Source: Aureimonas fodinaquatilis
Lineage (GTDB): Bacteria; Pseudomonadota; Alphaproteobacteria; Rhizobiales; Rhizobiaceae
Assembly: GCF_008369445.1 (NCBI RefSeq)
Contig: NZ_VTWH01000003.1
Span: 248,001-312,000 of the forward strand
Reading direction: 5' to 3'
DNA length: 64,000 bases
Shown: in pieces, positions 60,942 through 64,000 of the stretch
Position numbering within the stretch: position 1 is the stretch's first letter
Layout of the letters: the number at the start of each line of letters is the position of its first letter
Made by a program: the position numbers and the translations under genes
The notes under the pieces: model-generated
What the model saw: the letters and a program-made list of their open reading frames with translations, nothing else
Told to the model about the DNA's origin: nothing
The model's database searches: none

Positions 60942-61532
60942 TTGCCCTCAACAACCGAAATTCTGCTCATTCGCCACGCGCCGGTGCAACAGGCCGGATT
61001 CGTGACCGGGCGTCTGGACAGTCCGGCGCAAATGCCGGATGCCGCCAGTCTGTTGCAACTTGCGCAGTTTATCGGCGACCCGCAACATCTCTTGGCAAGC
61101 CCGGCCTTGCGCTGCAGGCAAACAGCGGATGCGCTTTTTCCTGATCGCACTTATCAAACCGACGCGCGCCTGTGGGAACAAAGCTTTGGTGCCTGGGAGG
61201 GCATGGCCCTGTCGCAAATGCCGGATATCGGCGTGCGGTCATCGGCGGAACTGGCCAGTTTCTGCCCGCCGGCCGGGGAAAGCTTTGCTGACATGTGCTT
61301 GCGGGTGGAACCGGTGCTGCACGAGCATATCGGCAGAGCCACGGGCAGGCTGGTCATTGTTGCGCATGCCGGCACGGTGCGGGCGGCGTTGGCCGCGGCG
61401 CTTGGCGGACCCGCATTGGCCATGGGCTTTGAGGTTGCGCCTCTGTCCTGCACATTGCTGCGAGCCAGCCTTGATGCTGCGGGCCAGCCTGTCTGGTCCA
61501 TAGGCTATGTGAATCATGGTGGTGCGGCCTGA
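60942..61532 (+). CDS. Histidine phosphatase, probable alpha-ribazole phosphatase
   Basis: A 196-residue histidine-phosphatase-superfamily protein. The catalytic motif is LIRHAPV with the second His in VIVAHAGTVRAAL. Its place next to cbiB suggests alpha-ribazole-5'-phosphate phosphatase, called CobC in Salmonella. No ATG fits; a TTG at 60942 with AAGGA ten bases before gives MPSTTEILLIRHA. A TTG at 60918 is another option. It diverges from cobU and shares one base with cbiB (TGATG). Confidence 0.85.
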   Translation: MPSTTEILLIRHAPVQQAGFVTGRLDSPAQMPDAASLLQLAQFIGDPQHLLASPALRCRQTADALFPDRTYQTDARLWEQSFGAWEGMALSQMPDIGVRSSAELASFCPPAGESFADMCLRVEPVLHEHIGRATGRLVIVAHAGTVRAALAAALGGPALAMGFEVAPLSCTLLRASLDAAGQPVWSIGYVNHGGAA

Positions 61533-62473
61533 TGTTTGCTTTGTCGCTGCTGGTTGCCATGTTGGTGGATGCGCTGCTGGGTTGGCCAAACCGGCTGTTC
61601 GCCGCCATCGGCCATCCTGTCACATGGCTGGGGCGGGTTGTTACCCTGGCGGACAAACATATGAACCATGCGCGCCACGGACACTGGCGACGTCTGGCCG
61701 GGCTTGTTGCCACTATAGCCATTGTCGGTGCCAGCGCCGCCGCGGGGTTTTTGCTGCAGGAACTGCTGCCCGGTGGCTGGGCTGGCGTGTTGCTTCTGGG
61801 CATACTGGCATGGCCGCTTGTGGCGCTCCGCTCGCTCTACGAACATGTGGCGGCGGTGTGGCGTCCATTGGCGGTGGATGATCTGGGCGCGGCGCGCGGC
61901 ACTGTGGCAATGATTGTCGGGCGCGACCCATCCGGGCTGGATCAGGCGGGCATTGCCCGCGCGGCACTGGAAAGCCTTGCGGAAAACACCTCGGACGGCA
62001 TTGTTGCACCGGTGTTTTGGGGCGTATTGCTGGGGCTGCCGGGAATTGCCGCCTATAAGGCCATCAACACGCTGGATTCGATGATTGGCCACCGCACCCC
62101 ACGGCATGAGCAATTTGGCTGGGCGGCGGCGCGGCTGGATGATCTGGTGAATCTAATACCGGCTCGGCTGACGGGCCTTCTGTTCGCTGCCATGTCGCGC
62201 AGACCCGGCACCAGCCTGTCCGTTATGTGGCGCGATGCGCCGGGGCACCGCTCGCCCAATGCCGGTTGGCCGGAGGCTGCCATGGCGGGTGCGCTGAATG
62301 TGCGCCTGTCCGGGCCGCGTGTTTATGCCAGCCATCGGGTGGATGAACCATGGATTAACGAAAAAGCGCCAGATCCTGACGCTGCCGATCTGGCAGCAGG
62401 ACTGGCGCTGTTTGTGCGGGCGATGATCCTGTTTTCGGCCATTCTGGCGGTCATCGCCATCTTAATCAGATAG
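61532..62473 (+). CDS. cbiB: Adenosylcobinamide-phosphate synthase CbiB (CobD in P. denitrificans naming)
   Basis: A 313-residue inner-membrane protein that attaches aminopropanol phosphate to adenosylcobyric acid. Family blocks: ALLGWPNRLFAAIGHPVTWLGR near the start, ENTSDGIVAPVFWGVLLGLPGIAAYKAINTLDSMIGHR in the middle, and AMAGALNVRLSGPRVY late. Its start shares a base with the phosphatase stop, and it ends two bases from the opposing flavin-reductase-type gene. Confidence 0.94.
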   Translation: MFALSLLVAMLVDALLGWPNRLFAAIGHPVTWLGRVVTLADKHMNHARHGHWRRLAGLVATIAIVGASAAAGFLLQELLPGGWAGVLLLGILAWPLVALRSLYEHVAAVWRPLAVDDLGAARGTVAMIVGRDPSGLDQAGIARAALESLAENTSDGIVAPVFWGVLLGLPGIAAYKAINTLDSMIGHRTPRHEQFGWAAARLDDLVNLIPARLTGLLFAAMSRRPGTSLSVMWRDAPGHRSPNAGWPEAAMAGALNVRLSGPRVYASHRVDEPWINEKAPDPDAADLAAGLALFVRAMILFSAILAVIAILIR

Positions 62474-62475
62474 CA

Positions 62476-62943
62476 TCAGGCAACTTTGGCAAAATTGCCG
62501 GCATGGAACACAAGCGGTGTTGCTTCAGAACTGGTCATGCGCAGAATTTCACCGACAATAATTTCATGGTCGCCCCCGGGATAGCGGTGTGCCACCCGGC
62601 ATTCCAGATGTGCCATCGCGCCGGAAATCAGCGGCATGCCGTGGTCGCCATGAAGGGTATCCACCCCGGCAAATTTGTCTTCTGCTGGCCGGGCAAAGCT
62701 CATGGCTACGTCCTGTTGATGCTCTGCCAGTATGTTCACGCCGAAATGGTCACTCTGGCGAAACAGCGTCAGGCTCGGTGCCTTAAGCGCAAGGCTCCAC
62801 AAAATCAGCGGCGGGTCCAGCGAAACGGTGTTGAAGGAATTGGCCGTAACACCGGCGCGCTGGCCATCGGCTGTCTGCACCGTCATCACCGTGACACCCG
62901 TAACAAAACGGCCCAGAATTGAACGGTACTCACGCGCATCCAT
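62476..62943 (-). CDS. Flavin-reductase-fold protein, candidate corrin reductase CobR
   Basis: A 155-residue FMN-binding split-barrel protein of the flavin reductase family (YRSILGRFVTGVTVMTVQ, AGVTANSFNTVSLDPPLILWSL, FGVNILAEHQQDVAMSFA, GDHEIIVGEILRM). Relatives reduce flavin for monooxygenases; Brucella CobR, the cob(II)yrinic acid a,c-diamide reductase, has this fold. Lying tail-to-tail with cbiB at the end of the cob cluster, it is a good CobR candidate, but a LysR regulator just upstream leaves other roles open. The ATG at 62943 has GGAG eight bases before it. Confidence 0.82.
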   Translation of the reverse strand: MDAREYRSILGRFVTGVTVMTVQTADGQRAGVTANSFNTVSLDPPLILWSLALKAPSLTLFRQSDHFGVNILAEHQQDVAMSFARPAEDKFAGVDTLHGDHGMPLISGAMAHLECRVAHRYPGGDHEIIVGEILRMTSSEATPLVFHAGNFAKVA

Positions 62944-63047
62944 AGCCAAATCTCCGTACAGAATTTTCACTGTCTGGTGAAACGCAGTCGCGCTTCAGTC
63001 TACCTTGTAAAAAATAATAGCCTTCCGGGATATTCAGCGGTAACGAT

Positions 63048-63061
63048 AATATTTTAATATT
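63048..63061. promoter_or_regulatory. AT-rich inverted repeat upstream of the LysR gene
   Basis: AATATT-TT-AATATT lies 18 bases before the LysR start, in the 136-base space between the divergent LysR and flavin-reductase-fold genes. LysR proteins often bind AT-rich inverted repeats of the T-N11-A type in such places. Binding is inferred only. Confidence 0.35.
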
Positions 63062-63079
63062 GCGATCAGGTTTGCTGAT

Positions 63080-64000
63080 ATGATGAATTTGCGCCAGCTT
63101 ACCGCCTTTGTCGGCGTTTATGAAGAAGGCTCGTTCAACAAGGCAGGGCGGCGGCTGAATGCCACGCAGTCCGGCCTGTCGATGCAAATCCAGAACCTTG
63201 AAGATTCCGTGGGTATCAGTCTGTTTGATCGCTCGGTTCGCGGGGTTACGCCCACTCTGGCCGGCAGGCGGCTGTATGCACGGGCGGTCACCATTCTGCG
63301 GGATCTGGAAGAAGCCCGCTCCGAACTCAAGGCCATGGCAGGCGATATTGGCGGCCACATTCGCGTAGGGCTGATGCCAACATTCACACGCGGCATTCTG
63401 GCGCCCGTTCTGGCAGACTTCATGCGTTCCTTTCCCAATGTGGAAATGCAGGTGGTGGAATCCTACAGTGCGGTGTTGATGGAAGAAGTGGCCGCGGGCC
63501 ATGTGGATTTTGCCATTGTGCCTTGCTCTGCTCACCGGGAAGGGTTGCGGAGCAAGTATCTGGGCATCGAAACAGAGATGCTGGTCGCATCCGTATCGCA
63601 AGGCATGCCGCATCTCAGCCCGGCCGATTTTGCTGCGCTTGGGCCGCTGAAGCTGGCTTTGCCCGCACCGGGTAATGCCCGCCGCGACAGGTTTGAACAG
63701 TTTGCAGCGCTGCATGGTCTGAAAATCCAGACGATCATGGATATGGATGCGATGATCGCCACGCTGGAATTTACGGCCAATTCGGACTGGATGACCATTC
63801 TGCCGGCAACCATATGCCTGAACGATCTGGATGGTCAGTATCGAACCTTGCACCCCATTCTGAACCCGCCCTTGCGGGTGGAATATATGACGATTGAGCC
63901 GGCAAAAAGAGCACTGCCCCCGGCTGCGGCTTTGTTTCTGGAGCGGCTGGAAGAAGAGTTTCGCAAGGGGCAGGAGCTCTGGCGCCAGCACCTGGGTGAA
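63080..64000 (+). CDS. LysR family transcriptional regulator, 3' end beyond window
   Basis: At least 307 codons are open to the window edge, so the stop codon is not seen. The N-terminal winged helix reads LRQLTAFVGVYEEGSFNKAGRRLNATQSGLSMQIQNLE, a classic LysR helix-turn-helix, and the effector domain begins near residue 90 (GHIRVGLMPTFTRGILAPVLADF). Start ATG at 63080 or 63083. It diverges from the flavin-reductase-fold gene and may regulate it. The effector is unknown. Confidence 0.88.
   Translation, partial: MMNLRQLTAFVGVYEEGSFNKAGRRLNATQSGLSMQIQNLEDSVGISLFDRSVRGVTPTLAGRRLYARAVTILRDLEEARSELKAMAGDIGGHIRVGLMPTFTRGILAPVLADFMRSFPNVEMQVVESYSAVLMEEVAAGHVDFAIVPCSAHREGLRSKYLGIETEMLVASVSQGMPHLSPADFAALGPLKLALPAPGNARRDRFEQFAALHGLKIQTIMDMDAMIATLEFTANSDWMTILPATICLNDLDGQYRTLHPILNPPLRVEYMTIEPAKRALPPAAALFLERLEEEFRKGQELWRQHLGE

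Noticed and set aside
62930-63991. Long minus-strand frame opposite the LysR gene
   Set aside because: Its translation is rich in His, Gln and Arg without any recognisable fold, while the plus strand gives a clear LysR protein.
1-64000. Mobile elements, CRISPR arrays, phage genes or toxin-antitoxin pairs
   Set aside because: No transposase, integrase, direct-repeat array or typical small toxin was found; all large frames are assigned to ordinary chromosomal genes.

Overview
The window is a contiguous chromosomal segment of an alphaproteobacterium, most likely of the Hyphomicrobiales (Rhizobiales) type. Supporting signs are the aerobic, late-cobalt-insertion cobalamin cluster in Pseudomonas denitrificans/Brucella style, an alphaproteobacterial SOS box (GTTC-N7-GTTC), many TRAP/ABC transporters with GntR-FadR regulators, and ATGA/TAATG-coupled operons. 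No rRNA, tRNA, CRISPR array, insertion sequence or phage gene was seen. The first gene (dctM) and the last gene (a LysR regulator) are cut by the window edges.

Layout. 1-3.7 kb: a TRAP transporter (dctPQM) behind a SAF-domain dehydrogenase and a small ABM-fold monooxygenase, probably for a sugar acid or similar carboxylate. 4.0-9.3 kb: a DNA-repair operon read right to left (radical SAM protein, DUF4130-UdgX fusion, MBL exonuclease, ATP-dependent DNA ligase) from a near-consensus promoter whose spacer holds an SOS box. 9.3-17 kb: single genes, namely a GFA protein, two unknown small proteins, a lysine-dehydrogenase-like enzyme with a divergent Lrp regulator, a Cys-rich metal-binding protein, MgtC, an SLC13 carrier, an AraC regulator and a Tat-exported amidohydrolase.

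17-36.6 kb: a catabolic island with two paralogous GntR regulators. It holds an aminotransferase-SDR-hydrolase operon; an M20 amidohydrolase-ALDH-ThDP enzyme-PotDABC operon; and a dipeptide-type ABC transporter. A shared TGCATGCA-like motif lies in the three control regions, so I read this as one regulon. The enzymes fit an Ehrlich-like route: release of an amino acid, transamination, 2-oxo-acid decarboxylation and aldehyde oxidation. The substrate is unknown. 36.6-42.4 kb: an Fsr-type MFS exporter, a SulP transporter, a second MFS protein and SelO.

42.4-62.9 kb: an almost complete adenosylcobalamin pathway. A minus-strand operon behind a cobalamin riboswitch carries a DUF1636 protein, cobW, cobN, cobG, cobH, cobI and cobJ. 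It continues, past an antisense cobK, with cobL, cobE, cobM, cobB, cobA and cobF. cobO-cobQ, the PLP decarboxylase-cobS-cobU set, and the phosphatase-cbiB pair complete the nucleotide-loop part. A flavin-reductase-fold gene at the end is a candidate corrin reductase (CobR). The chelatase partners CobS/CobT and bluB are not in the window.
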